DNA of 64,000 nucleotides from Bog-473 sp963721585 (GCA_963721585.1 CAVRJN010000008.1:806001-870000); one strand, 5' to 3'. Shown: positions 15,109 through 24,483, counted from the first letter of the stretch. Numbers and translations are program-made. The notes: generated from the letters alone by a model not told the origin.

Positions 15109-16272
15109 TCAGTGCGCGTGCGGCATGCAGAGATCGTCGTACTCGGCGATGACGATCTCGCCGGCGTCGGGCCCGCAGGCCGGGCAGGCCGGATCCCGGC
15201 GCACCTTGAACGTCCGGAACGACTCTTCGAGGGCGTCGTAGGCGAGCAGCCGTCCGATCAGGGGATCCCCCAGCCCCAGCAGCACTTTGATCGTTTCGAC
15301 GGCCTGGATGGACCCGATGATGCCGGGCAGCACGCCCAGGACCCCCGCCTCCGAGCACGAAGGCGCCAGCTCGGCAGGCGGCGGCTCGGGAATGAGGCAG
15401 CGGTAGCAAGGCCCGTTGTACGGATCGAAGACGGTGACCTGCCCCTCGAAGCGGAAGATGGAGCCGTGGATCACGGGGATCCGCTTGAGCAGCGAGGCGT
15501 CGTTCACCAGGTAACGCGTCGGGAAGTTGTCGGTCCCGTCCACAATGGCGTCGTACCCGTCGATGATGTCGAGAATGTTGTCCGCGCCCAGACGTACGTC
15601 GTAGGTCACGACGTTCACGTCGGGGTTCAGCGCCGTCAGCGTCTTCTTGGCCGAGTCGACCTTGCGGTCCCCGATCCGGTCCATGTTGTGGAGGATCTGG
15701 CGCTGGAGGTTGGACTCGTCGACGACGTCCATGTCGATGATGCCGACGGTTCCGACGCCCGCCGCGGCCAGGTAGAGGGCCGCCGGCGATCCCAGGCCGC
15801 CGGCGCCGAGCAGGAGGACCTTCGATCCGAGGAGCTTCAGCTGCCCGACCTCGCCCACCTCGGGGAGCAGGAGGTGGCGCTGGTAGCGGTTGCGCTGGGC
15901 CGGGGTCAGGGTCTGCGGAGCCGACCAGGGACGGTCGTCGTCCTTCCATTTGTTGAACCCACCGATCATGGACTGCACATCGGTGTAGCCGAGCTCGCCC
16001 AGGGTCTTGGCGGCGAAGGCAGAGCGGACGCCCCCGGCGCAATAGACGACGATGGGCGCCTCCTTGTCCGGCAGCTTGCCCTCGACCTGGAACTCGAGGT
16101 GGCCGCGGGGCAGGTGGACCGCGTCGGGCAGGGCGCCCTGCTCGTACTCGTCGGGCTCACGGACGTCCAGGAAGGTGACGCCGCCACCCTCCAGCAGGGC
16201 TTGCGCGTCGGCCTGCTCCACCTCGCGGATGGACTTCTTGGCCTCGTTCAGCAGATCTCGGGGCGTGGGCAC
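15109..16272 (-). CDS. Rhodanese-ThiF/MoeB sulfur-carrier adenylyltransferase
   Basis: 387 aa. Residues about 15 to 120 are a rhodanese domain with TFLDVREPDEYEQGALPDAVHLPRG and active-site loop YCAGGVRS (Cys near 75). Residues about 135 to 387 are an E1-like adenylyltransferase: LLLGAGGLGSPAALYLAAAG nucleotide loop, DMDVVDESNLQRQ, DGTDNFPTRYLVNDA, and two CxxC zinc pairs (CYRC, CPAC). It would activate and thiolate a MoaD/ThiS/CysO-like carrier for molybdopterin, thiamine or cysteine synthesis. The domain order is the reverse of MoeZ/MOCS3, where rhodanese is C-terminal. GTG at 16272 is fixed by GGAGG 7 nt upstream; the longer upstream frame is antisense to the nitroreductase. Confidence 0.88.
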   Translation of the reverse strand: MPTPRDLLNEAKKSIREVEQADAQALLEGGGVTFLDVREPDEYEQGALPDAVHLPRGHLEFQVEGKLPDKEAPIVVYCAGGVRSAFAAKTLGELGYTDVQSMIGGFNKWKDDDRPWSAPQTLTPAQRNRYQRHLLLPEVGEVGQLKLLGSKVLLLGAGGLGSPAALYLAAAGVGTVGIIDMDVVDESNLQRQILHNMDRIGDRKVDSAKKTLTALNPDVNVVTYDVRLGADNILDIIDGYDAIVDGTDNFPTRYLVNDASLLKRIPVIHGSIFRFEGQVTVFDPYNGPCYRCLIPEPPPAELAPSCSEAGVLGVLPGIIGSIQAVETIKVLLGLGDPLIGRLLAYDALEESFRTFKVRRDPACPACGPDAGEIVIAEYDDLCMPHAH

Positions 16273-16320
16273 TCTCGAACCTCCGGGTCGCACCAGACCG
16301 CTTCTACGGGCCGGCGTCAG

Positions 16321-16347
16321 AGGATAAAACACTACCAGCGGGGTCAA
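16321..16347 (-). promoter_or_regulatory. Possible promoter for the rhodanese-ThiF gene
   Basis: On the minus strand TTGACC (16347-16342) is followed after 15 bp by TATCCT (16326-16321), about 50 bp before the GTG start. The spacer is shorter than the ideal 17 bp, so the call is weak. It is the only AT-richer patch in the divergent intergenic region. Confidence 0.3.
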
Positions 16348-16392
16348 CATTCCCGAGGTGGGCCCTGGGTGCTGGTGGGAGACTTCTCGGCC

Positions 16393-17103
16393 ATGGAACT
16401 GCAGGAGGCGATCCGGCGCCGGTCCATGGTCAGGAGCTTCTCGACCCGACCCGTCGCAGAGGGGATCGTCGACCGCATGCTGCGGGCGGCCCTCCGCTCG
16501 CCGACGGCCGGGAACTCCAGGGGCACGAGCTGGGTCGTCCTGGAGGGGCAACCCCAGACGGCGGTGTACTTCGACGCCACCACCGACGAGGGATGGCGGG
16601 CGGACCATCCCGACTGGAACGAAGGGCTGCGCCGCGCCCCGGTCGTGCTGTTGGCCTACACGTCATCGGAGGCGTACGTCGCCCGCTACGCCGAGACCGA
16701 CAAGTCATCCTCCGGGCTCGGTTCGGGGGTGGAGGCTTGGCCCGTCCCCTACTGGTACGGCGATGCCGCCTTCGGCGTCATGGCGGTGCTGCTCGCTGCG
16801 GTCGACGCCGGCCTCGGCAGCTGCGTCCTCGGGGCGTTCCGGGGTGAGGACGAGCTGGCGGCCCGCCTCGGGGTCCCGGACGGCTGGAGGCTGTTCTGCG
16901 CCGTCGTGCTCGGCCACCCCGACGGTCGAGAACACCGCTCCGCCTCGTTGGATCGGGCGAGCCCGAAGACCTCTGCCGCGGATCCACAGGGGTCGGTGGT
17001 GACGATCCTCGGCTATGGCGCCGGGTCCTTGGACAAGACGTGTTCGGGGCCTTCCTGCCAGCGCGCCATCGCCCACAGGAGATCGGACAGGCGGTTCAGG
17101 TAG
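16393..17103 (+). CDS. Nitroreductase-family flavoprotein
   Basis: 236 aa. The N-terminus MELQEAIRRRSMVRSFSTRPV and LRAALRSPTAGNSRGTSWVVL are the FMN-binding nitroreductase signature. The middle has YGDAAFGVMAVLLAAVDAGLGSCVLGAFRGEDELAARLGVP and a C-terminal LGHPDG. This fold covers NAD(P)H-dependent nitroreductases, dehalogenases and F420- or FMN-binding variants. The last roughly 45 residues lack family similarity, and the gene ends 91 nt inside the convergent adenosyltransferase gene. Divergent from the rhodanese-ThiF gene by 120 bp. Confidence 0.83.
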   Translation: MELQEAIRRRSMVRSFSTRPVAEGIVDRMLRAALRSPTAGNSRGTSWVVLEGQPQTAVYFDATTDEGWRADHPDWNEGLRRAPVVLLAYTSSEAYVARYAETDKSSSGLGSGVEAWPVPYWYGDAAFGVMAVLLAAVDAGLGSCVLGAFRGEDELAARLGVPDGWRLFCAVVLGHPDGREHRSASLDRASPKTSAADPQGSVVTILGYGAGSLDKTCSGPSCQRAIAHRRSDRRFR

Positions 17104-17567
17104 GTCACCACGAGCGAGCCCTCCGTGGGTTCGGCGACGGCGATCCGTTCGGCCCGGCGCACAATGGTGCGAGCCAGATCGAGTGCGGCACTCACGCGAT
17201 TCTCACCGGGCACGGTGAAGTCACTCGGCATGTCGAAGCGGGCGAGGAGGTCGTCGATCCCGACCTCGAGCGCGGCCACCATGTCCGGCGTCACCAGGCT
17301 GGACCCCGCCTGGAGCTTCCGGCGGTTCTCCGGGGCGGTGGCCACCTCCGCCATCAGGACGTAGAGGTCGCGGGCGAGCACGGTCAGGCGGTCGTTGACC
17401 TCGGTGCCCGCCGGCGTTTCGGCGCGTGCCACGCCGATGGCGGCCTGGGCTTCGTCGACGACCCCGTTCAGGTCGATCCGCCATGAGTTCTTGGGGACCC
17501 GCCCGCCGTAGAGCAGCCCCGTCGTCCCGTCGTCACCCCGCTTGGTGTAGATCCGTGGCGCAGCCAT
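17013..17567 (-). CDS. Cob(I)yrinic acid a,c-diamide / cob(I)alamin adenosyltransferase (PduO type)
   Basis: 184 aa, PduO/MMAB family, transferring adenosyl from ATP to cob(I)alamin to give adenosylcobalamin. N-terminal RIYTKRGDDGTTGLLYGGRVPK is the ATP-binding loop signature. The C-terminal part has TVPGENRVSAALDLARTIVRRAER (family consensus around RAxCRRAER) and YLNRLSDLLWAMARW. It supplies the coenzyme for methylmalonyl-CoA mutase at 7.7 kb. ATG 17567; 54 bp from the divergent metH, another cobalamin enzyme. No cobalamin riboswitch fits in that short gap. Confidence 0.93.
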   Translation of the reverse strand: MAAPRIYTKRGDDGTTGLLYGGRVPKNSWRIDLNGVVDEAQAAIGVARAETPAGTEVNDRLTVLARDLYVLMAEVATAPENRRKLQAGSSLVTPDMVAALEVGIDDLLARFDMPSDFTVPGENRVSAALDLARTIVRRAERIAVAEPTEGSLVVTYLNRLSDLLWAMARWQEGPEHVLSKDPAP

Positions 17568-17621
17568 GGGCGGGATGCTACCGGGGCCTGTTCGAGCAGC
17601 CTGGGGGGTCACCGGTATCCT

Positions 17622-20600
17622 GTGCGGGTGGTAACTCCCTCGCCTGAACTCCTGGGTCGGCTCGACCCGTCCGCCTCGACGTACCTGCAAGCGCTGGCCG
17701 AGCGGGTGGTCATCTTCGACGGCGCCATGGGGACCAACCTGCAGATGCTGGGCCTCGGCCCGGACGACTTCGGGGGGCCCGACCTCGAGGGCTGCAACGA
17801 ATGGCTCGTCGAGACCCGGCCCGACCTCGTGGCCCAGGTCCACCGCTCCTTCTACGAGGTCGGCTGCGACGTGGTCGAGACCGACACCTTCGGCTCGACC
17901 TCGGTCGTCCTGGCCGAGTACGGGCTGGCCGACCGCGCCCGCGAGCTGACCCGGCGGGCGGCCGAGCTGGCCTGTGCGGTCCGTGACGAGTTCTCGACGC
18001 CCGAGCGGCCGCGCTGGGTGGCGGGCTCCATGGGGCCGGGCACGAAGTTCCCCACGCTCGGGCACATTTCGTACGCCGAGTTCAGTGACGCCTACGAGGA
18101 GCAGGCGCTCGGGTTGCTCGAGGGCGGCGTCGACCTCCTGCTCATTGAGACGCAGTTCGACATGCTGTCGATCAAGGCCGCGGTGAACGGTGCCCGGCGC
18201 GCCATGGTCGCACTGGACCGCTACGTCCCGCTGCAGACGCAGGTGACCATTGAGCTGACCGGCCGGATGCTGCCCGGCACCGAGGTCGGCGCCGCGCTCA
18301 CCGTGCTCGATTCGATGCAGGTCGACGTGGTCGGCCTCAACTGCGCCACAGGCCCCGTCGAGATGAGCGAGGCGCTGCGTCACCTCTCGGGGGCCAGCCG
18401 CGTCCCCATTGCCTGCGTCCCGAATGCGGGCCTCCCGTCGGTGGTCGACGGCCTGATGCACTACGACCTCACGCCCGAGGATCTGGCGGAGCACCTGCAC
18501 CGCTTCGTGACCGAGTTCGGCGTGTCGGTCATCGGGGGGTGCTGCGGGACCACCCCGGCCCACCTGGCCGCCGTGGTCGCGCGCTGCGCCGACGCCAGGC
18601 CGGCCGCCCGCACGCCGGTCTACGAACCCTCCGCCGCCTCCATCTACACCGCTGTCCCGTTCGCGCAGGACTCCTCGTACCTGGCCGTGGGCGAGCGGAC
18701 GAACGCCAATGGGTCCAAGGCCTTCCGCGAGGCGATGCTCGACGGCGACTGGGACACCTGCGTCGGCATGGCCCGGGACCAGGTGAAGGAGGGGTCGCAC
18801 CTCATCGACGTGTGTGTCGACTACACCGGAGCCGACGGCGTGTCCGACATGACCGAGATCGCCAGCCGCTTCTGCACGCAGTCGAGCGTGCCGATCATGG
18901 TCGACTCCACCGAGGGCCCCGTCGCCCGGGCCGCCCTGTCCTGGATCGGCGGCCGTCCCATCCTCAACTCGGTCAACCTCGAGGAGGGCGACGGACCCGG
19001 CACGCGGCTCGACACGTTCCTGCGGCTGGCGCGCGAGTTCGGGGCCGCCGTCGTGTGCACCTGCATCGACGAGGAGGGCCAGGCGCGCACGGCGGAGTGG
19101 AAGCTGCGGGCCGCCCGCAACATCCGCGACATCGCCGTCGAGCGGTACGGCCTGGAGCCCGAGGACCTCCTCTTCGACCCGCTCGCCCTGCCGCTGTCGA
19201 CGGGCATGGAGGAGAGCCGGGAGGACGGGATCGAGACCATCGAGGGCATCCGGGCGATCAAGGCGGAGCTGCCCGGCGTGTCCACCATTCTCGGGCTGTC
19301 CAATGTGTCCTTCGGGCTGAACCCGGCCGCCCGCCAGGTGCTCAATTCCGTGTTCCTCCACGAGTGCGTGCAGGCCGGGCTCGACTCGGCGATCGTGCAC
19401 GCCTCCAAGATCCTGCCGCTGTCCCGCATCGACGACCGGGCCAAGGTGGTCTGCCTCGACCTCATCTACAATCGCCGCACCGACGACTACGACCCCTTGC
19501 AGGAGCTCCTTTCCCTGTTCGAGGGCGTCAAGGCCGACACCGGGCCGGCGGAGGACCACAGCGACTGGCCCGTGGACCGCCGCCTGTCCCAGCGCATCAT
19601 CGACGGCAACCGCAACGGCCTCGAGGACGACCTGACCGAGGCGCTCGAGTCGGGCACGGCGGCGTTGGCCATAGTCAACGACATCCTCCTCGAGGGCATG
19701 AAGGTCGTGGGCGAGCGGTTCGCCTCGGGGGAGATGCAACTGCCCTTCGTGTTGCAGTCGGCCGAGACGATGAAGGCCGCGGTCGCCTTCCTCGAGCCGC
19801 ACATGGAGAAGTCGGACCAGGGCGGCAAGGGCACGGTGGTGCTGGCCACGGTCAAGGGTGACGTGCACGACATCGGCAAGAACCTGGTCGACATCATCCT
19901 GACCAACAACGGCTACGAGGTGGTCAACCTCGGCATCAAGATCGGCATCAACGAGATGGTGAGCGCGGTCGAAGAGCACGAGGCCGACGCCATCGGCATG
20001 AGCGGGTTGTTGGTGAAGTCGACGTTGATCATGCGCGAGAACCTGATCGAGCTGAACGACCGCTCGTTGTCGGACATCCCGGTCCTTCTGGGCGGGGCCG
20101 CCCTCACCCGCACCTACGTCGAGCGCGACCTGCGTGAGGTCTACGACGGGCGGCTCTTCTACGGGCGCGACGCCTTCGAAGGGCTGCGCACCATGGACCG
20201 CCTGGTCGAGCTGAAGAAGAACGGCGAGGACGATCCGCTCTTCGGCCGCGAGATCTCGGAGAAGAACGTCCCGCGGCGCAGCCGGCTGGACGGCCCCGAG
20301 ACCACCCCGGTGGAGGGGCAGCCCGCCCGCGCCGACGTGGCGGCCGACAACCCGCTGTTCACGCCGCCCTTCGTCGGCAGCCGCGTTGCCGTCGGGATCC
20401 CGATCGACGACGTCGCCGAGTACCTCAACCTCACCGCGCTCTTCCGCAACCAGTGGGGCTTCCGGCCCGAGAACGGCGAGAACGACACCGAGTTCAAGGA
20501 TCGGGTGCGAGCCACGCTGCGCGAGCAGCTGGGCAAGGCCAAGGAGGCCGACCTGCTGGTGCCGTCGGTGGCGTACGGCCACTTCGCCGCCAACGCCGAG

Positions 20601-21139
20601 GGCAACGATCTCGTCATCTGGAAGGACGAGTCGCGCACTTCGGAGTGGATGCGCTTCGCGTTCCCCGGCAGCGCAAGGAGCCGTGGCTCTGCATCGCCGA
20701 CTTCTTCCGCCCGGCGGGGTCGGGCGACGAGGACTACGCCAGCTTCATGCTCTGCACCATTGGAGCGCGGGCCACCGAAGAAGCGGCCCGGCTGTTCGCC
20801 GAGAACCAGTACAAGGAGTACCTCTTCCTGCACGGCCTCAGCGTCGAGATGGCCGAGGCGACAGCGGAGTACTGGCACCGCCGGGTGCGTCAGGAGCTCG
20901 GGTTCGCCGACGAGGACGGGCCGACCCTCACCGGGCTCTTCCGCCAGCAATACCGGGGCGGCCGGTACTCGTGGGGTTATCCGGCCTGTCCCGACCTGAC
21001 CGACAACGCCAAGGTCGTGGAGCTGCTGGGCGGGGACCGCATCGGCGTCACCGTCAGCGAGGGGTTCCAGCTCAACCCGGAGCAGACCACCGACGCCATC
21101 ATCTGCCACCACCCAGAGGCCAAATACTTCGTCGCGTGA
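17622..21139 (+). CDS. metH: Cobalamin-dependent methionine synthase, interrupted by a frameshift
   Basis: About 1172 aa when repaired. It transfers methyl from 5-methyltetrahydrofolate through cobalamin to homocysteine. Homocysteine domain (1 to about 330) has GLNCATGP and zinc Cys pair GGCCGTTP. Pterin domain (about 350 to 620) starts ERTNANGSKAF. The B12 module has DVHDIGKN near residue 746, whose His ligates cobalt. The C-terminal activation domain has YRGGRYSWGYPACPDLTDN. At 20663-20666 the frame is lost: FAFP should continue RQRKEPWLCIADFF, found in the +1 frame, so one C is missing from a CCCC run. As written, the frame loses the true SAM-binding activation domain and continues with unrelated residues to about 20999. 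GTG 17622 start, GTG 17628 alternative. Confidence 0.9.
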
Positions 21140-21214
21140 TGTTCGACGCGGGCCCTGCGCCGGGCCCAGCTTGGAAAGGTTGCCGGCCTCGTCGGGTGTG
21201 CCTTTCTCATCTCG

Positions 21215-22021
21215 ATGGCGGCACTGGACGGTGCTCCATGCGCCGGCGCCGCCGTACATGGCGGCCGTGCGGACGCGGCGCCCACCCTCGGCGCGGTGGT
21301 GATCCCCACCGTCGCCCCGGGCTTCACGATCACCTCGCAGGGTCCCCTCGACGCCTCGCAGTTCGCCTCCGACGCGCCGGATCGGGCGGCGGCCGCAGGA
21401 GCGCTGTCCACGCTGGACACGGCCACCTCGACCTACGAGCGCGTCTGGCAGGCGGACAGGGGCCTCAACGAGGTCCGGGATCTGCTGGTCCGCTTCCCCG
21501 ACCCGGTGAGGGCCCAGGTGTTCCTCCAGGCCGCACAGCACTCGCTGGAGACGGGAGAGATTGTGAGCTCGGACCCGTTGCCGTCCATCCCGGGCGCGCG
21601 CCGCGTCACCTACTTCGCGGCGGAGGACCAGAACGGGATTGGCCAGGCCGTCACCATGCGCGCCGGGAGCTACGTCGATCTCCTGTCCATCTTCTCGGCG
21701 GCGGCCGCCCACGCCCACCCCATCTCCCCCGCCGACACCGATCGGCTCGCCGAGGGCCAGCATGCGGCGATGGCACGGGCGGCAGGCGGGACCACCACCA
21801 CGACGCCGTCAACCGGCAACAAGAAGGGGGCCTCGGCCGGCACCATCGGCCTGGCCGTGGTCGTCGTCGCCATCGCGGCGGCGGCAGTGGCCACGCCGGG
21901 CCTGCTGCGGCGCCGGCATCTGAGGCGGGAGGACGCAGCAACGAGCCGACCGTTGCACCGTGCTGCCGCGCCGGCGTCAGCCGGCGACGCGGTTGACGAT
22001 CTGCGCGAACACCGCAGGTGA
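21215..22021 (+). CDS. Secreted or membrane-anchored hypothetical protein
   Basis: 268 aa from ATG 21215. Middle region (about 30 to 185) is a soluble extracellular-type domain with SQGPLDASQFASDAPD, YERVWQADRGLNEVRDLLVRF and YFAAEDQNGIGQAV, resembling lipoprotein-like proteins of actinobacteria. A Thr/Ser linker (GGTTTTTPSTGNKKG) precedes one transmembrane helix (AGTIGLAVVVVAIAAAAVATPGLLRRR). The frame is open upstream of ATG, where a hydrophobic LGKVAGLVGCAFLISMAAL stretch looks like a signal peptide. The only upstream NTG is CTG 21155. The true start may therefore be CTG 21155. The last 45 nt overlap the convergent hydrolase. Family not recognised. Confidence 0.7.
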   Translation: MAALDGAPCAGAAVHGGRADAAPTLGAVVIPTVAPGFTITSQGPLDASQFASDAPDRAAAAGALSTLDTATSTYERVWQADRGLNEVRDLLVRFPDPVRAQVFLQAAQHSLETGEIVSSDPLPSIPGARRVTYFAAEDQNGIGQAVTMRAGSYVDLLSIFSAAAAHAHPISPADTDRLAEGQHAAMARAAGGTTTTTPSTGNKKGASAGTIGLAVVVVAIAAAAVATPGLLRRRHLRREDAATSRPLHRAAAPASAGDAVDDLREHRR

Positions 22022-22711
22022 CGTCACCGGGAGCAGGTGGCCAGAGTCGAGTCGGATGACATCGACCGGGGGCGGCAGCCTCTCCAGCATGACCTCCTGC
22101 ATCTCGGGCCTGATCGGGCGGTCCCTCTCGTTCACCACATAGGTGATGGGCACGCCGGCGGCGGCGGACCAGTGCACGGGCTGGAAGTAGTGGTGCACCG
22201 TGTCCTCCACCGAGCGCGCCGGATCGAGGACGAAGGCCAGGGTGGCGTCGCCGAGCGGGTCCCCGCCGTAGGCGCGGCGGGCCGCCTCGGGATCGGCCGG
22301 AGGCGGCAGGGTGATTGTGCCCCCGTCCCGCGCGGCGGACTCGACCGCCAGGCGGAGGCCGTCACGGTGCCGCTCCTGCATGCAGTCGATGCCGCACCCG
22401 CCCTCCACCGGCACCAGCGCGGCGTTGAGGACGATCCCGCCTACCCGGCCACCCAGGGCCGCGACCACACCGGGCACGACCAGGCCTCCGGAGGAGTGGG
22501 CCACCAGCGTGATCGAACCGCCGACGACTGCGGCCTCGATATCGGCCACCACCGACGCGACCTCGGCTTCGACGGTCAGCGTCGCCAGATCTGCCGGCCG
22601 TGACCGGCGACCGGGCAGGTCGACGGCCAGCGGCTCGTGGTCCAGGTAGGGCACAAGGCGGTCCCAGAACCCGCCCGTGGCACCTCCTCCGTGGATCAGT
22701 ACGACGGTCAC
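21977..22711 (-). CDS. Alpha/beta-hydrolase (esterase-like)
   Basis: 244 aa, N-terminal VVLIHGGGATGGFWDRL oxyanion region, nucleophile LVAHSSGGLV (Ser), a VVNERDRPIRPEMQ acid-region, and C-terminal LDSGHLLPVTSP with the catalytic His. Similar to small salicylate-esterase/hydroxynitrile-lyase-type hydrolases of actinobacteria. GTG start, divergent from the VOC gene at 22809 by 97 bp. Confidence 0.88.
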   Translation of the reverse strand: MTVVLIHGGGATGGFWDRLVPYLDHEPLAVDLPGRRSRPADLATLTVEAEVASVVADIEAAVVGGSITLVAHSSGGLVVPGVVAALGGRVGGIVLNAALVPVEGGCGIDCMQERHRDGLRLAVESAARDGGTITLPPPADPEAARRAYGGDPLGDATLAFVLDPARSVEDTVHHYFQPVHWSAAAGVPITYVVNERDRPIRPEMQEVMLERLPPPVDVIRLDSGHLLPVTSPAVFAQIVNRVAG

Positions 22712-22808
22712 GACGGGAGGGCTCCCCGGATGGACGGCACGGCGCGGAGGCTAGTGCTGCCACGGCCGGCGCAGTCTCTTTCCGGGTCGTCTCACTAGGA
22801 TTCGCCAG

Positions 22809-23219
22809 GTGAATTCACTCGACGGCAGGGGTCAGAGTGCGCCGATCACCGGGCTGTCGCATGTGCAGCTGCTGGTCTCCGACGTCGCCGCCAGTGCGAA
22901 GTGGTACAGCCTCGTGCTGGGCCTGGTTCCCTTCGCAGACGACCCCGACATCGGGTATGTCGCGCTCCAGCACCGTGGTGGGCGGTTCGTCGTGGTGCTG
23001 ACCAGGGCGCCGGCGTCACGGGCGGGGACGGCCGAGCCGGCCGGCGAGGGCCTGGACCATCTGGCACTCGCGGTGCCCGACGGCGCTGCACTCGAAGCCT
23101 GGGCTGCACACCTCGCCGAGATGGGAATCGATCACGCCGGCGTGGTGCTCGAAGGCGGTCACCCGTCGCTGCAGCTGCGCGACCCCGATGGCATCGCTCT
23201 CGAACTGGTGGCGCCCTGA
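22809..23219 (+). CDS. VOC-family protein
   Basis: 136 aa. Two VOC modules: GLSHVQLLVSDVAASAKWYSLVLGL and GLDHLALAVPDGAALEAWAAHL, ending LQLRDPDGIALELVAP. Candidate metal ligands: His in SHVQL, His in DHLAL, Glu in LELV. GTG start. No neighbouring gene suggests a substrate; it is the third of four VOC-containing genes within 16 kb. Confidence 0.85.
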   Translation: MNSLDGRGQSAPITGLSHVQLLVSDVAASAKWYSLVLGLVPFADDPDIGYVALQHRGGRFVVVLTRAPASRAGTAEPAGEGLDHLALAVPDGAALEAWAAHLAEMGIDHAGVVLEGGHPSLQLRDPDGIALELVAP

Positions 23220-23226
23220 GAGGTCG

Positions 23227-23526
23227 TCATTCCCACTGGGTGACCCTGCGGAAGATGGACTTTCGGGAAGCGCGCGACTCGGGCTCCTGGGCCGCCTCGG
23301 CCCGATTGGACCGCAACCAGGACATGAGCCCGTCCGCGTTGTCGAAGACGATCTCCTGATCGGTCTCCATCACGTAGAGACGGATGGTCCCGACCTCGGC
23401 CGTCACCGAGTACTCGATCTTCCCGTTGTAGACAAAAGCCCACAACGGCGTCGAGCCCGGCGTCGATCTCGGCTCGAGTCGCCATCCCGGCCGTCCTCCG
23501 AGCAGGTCGACGATCTCGTTCGTCAA
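23227..23526 (-). CDS. Small hypothetical protein
   Basis: About 99 aa from a TTG at 23526; upstream in-frame codons contain no ATG or GTG until deep inside the next gene. The body has alternating strands (PLWAFVYNGKIEYSVTAEVGTIRLYVMETDQEIVFDNADGLMSWLRSN) followed by a basic C-terminal tail (SRKSIFRRVTQWE). I do not recognise the family. It ends 8 nt from the convergent VOC stop. Confidence 0.55.
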   Translation of the reverse strand: MTNEIVDLLGGRPGWRLEPRSTPGSTPLWAFVYNGKIEYSVTAEVGTIRLYVMETDQEIVFDNADGLMSWLRSNRAEAAQEPESRASRKSIFRRVTQWE

Positions 23527-23710
23527 GGCTGTCCGCCAGCGTTCATGCTCAGCTCCACATTCTCGTCGTCGCGATCGCCGGATGAGAGGCGTACGGGCTC
23601 GGTGCAACCGGAACGTCCGAAGGCAGATGCGCCCATGCGAAGCAGAGCACCGGGCCCGGCGAGAGGCTACCGCTCGAGCGGCTCCGAGCCGCTCCGAGCC
23701 ACTCCGCTCC

Positions 23711-24349
23711 TCAGACCCTTCCCATGACCCGAACAGGCTCTGCGGGCGCCGGCGGGATCGGAACCGGCTTCGGTTGCAGGATCGCCGCTCCTGCAGTGAC
23801 GACACCGAGGGACAGGAGGATCGACCCGACGCAGTCGAGCGGGGTGTGCCAAATGGCGCCCACGACGGCCGCCGACATCAGAAGGGTCCAGGCGGCGCCG
23901 AACACGAATGTGATGCTGCGTGCCCATTTCCCGAGCACCGGGTAGAGCGCGATCCACATGGCCAATGCCGTCGCACACACGGCGGTGACGTTCCCGGAAG
24001 GGAAGCTGAGGACATCGAAGAACCTCTCGCCGACGACGGGCTTGGCGATCTCCTCGCTGATCACCAGGGCGGCGGCGGCAACACCGGCGAACGCGCCGAC
24101 CCGCAAGAGGATCCGGCGGAGCGCGCCGAAGACCAGGCTGGCGATCAGGACGGCGACGATGGCGGGCGCGGCGAGGAAGTCGGCGACGTGCTCCCACGCG
24201 TTGACGTCCGGAGGGCGGCCGAGCAGGTGAATGGCATTCCGATCCAACCCCAGCGCGCTGAAGCCACGGGACACGGCGAGACCCAGGAGCGCCGTCGCCA
24301 GCAGGCTGACCGCTGCGATGACCGAGAGTTTGGAGCGCGACACGAACAC
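23711..24349 (-). CDS. PAP2-superfamily membrane phosphatase-like protein
   Basis: About 212 aa with five or six hydrophobic helices (AAVSLLATALLGLAV, PAIVAVLIASLVFGALRR, AGVAAAALVISEEIAK, AVCATALAMWIALYPVLG, GAAWTLLMSAAVVGAIW, ILLSLGVVTAGAAI). PAP2 motif 1 is KPVVGERF, motif 2 is SFPSGN, where the family normally has PSGH, and motif 3 is around AIWHTPLDCVGS with His and Asp. It belongs to phosphatidate or isoprenoid-diphosphate phosphatases acting at the membrane. The motif-2 His to Asn change may lower or alter activity. Start taken at GTG 24349; GTG 24343 and TTG 24352 are alternatives. Divergent from the VOC gene at 24484. Confidence 0.75.
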   Translation of the reverse strand: MFVSRSKLSVIAAVSLLATALLGLAVSRGFSALGLDRNAIHLLGRPPDVNAWEHVADFLAAPAIVAVLIASLVFGALRRILLRVGAFAGVAAAALVISEEIAKPVVGERFFDVLSFPSGNVTAVCATALAMWIALYPVLGKWARSITFVFGAAWTLLMSAAVVGAIWHTPLDCVGSILLSLGVVTAGAAILQPKPVPIPPAPAEPVRVMGRV

Positions 24350-24483
24350 CAACGCTACGCGGTCCACAGGATGTGTTGTCCTCGCCTCGCCCGGGCGGGC
24401 CGGATGCGCAGAGCGGAACGCCCGTGACAAGGGCATTGTCGGCCAAGGGCTATCGTGGCTTTGGAGCGTCCAAGGAGGACACC

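Noticed and set aside
17568..17621. Cobalamin riboswitch between the adenosyltransferase and metH
   Set aside because: The divergent gap is only 54 nt, far too short for the roughly 200-nt B12 aptamer, and no B12-box-like sequence is seen.
17013..20582. 1189-codon open frame on the minus strand across metH
   Set aside because: Only its last 185 codons (17013-17567) are the adenosyltransferase. The rest is antisense to metH, His/Arg/Gly-biased as expected for the opposite strand of a GC-rich gene, and has no domains.
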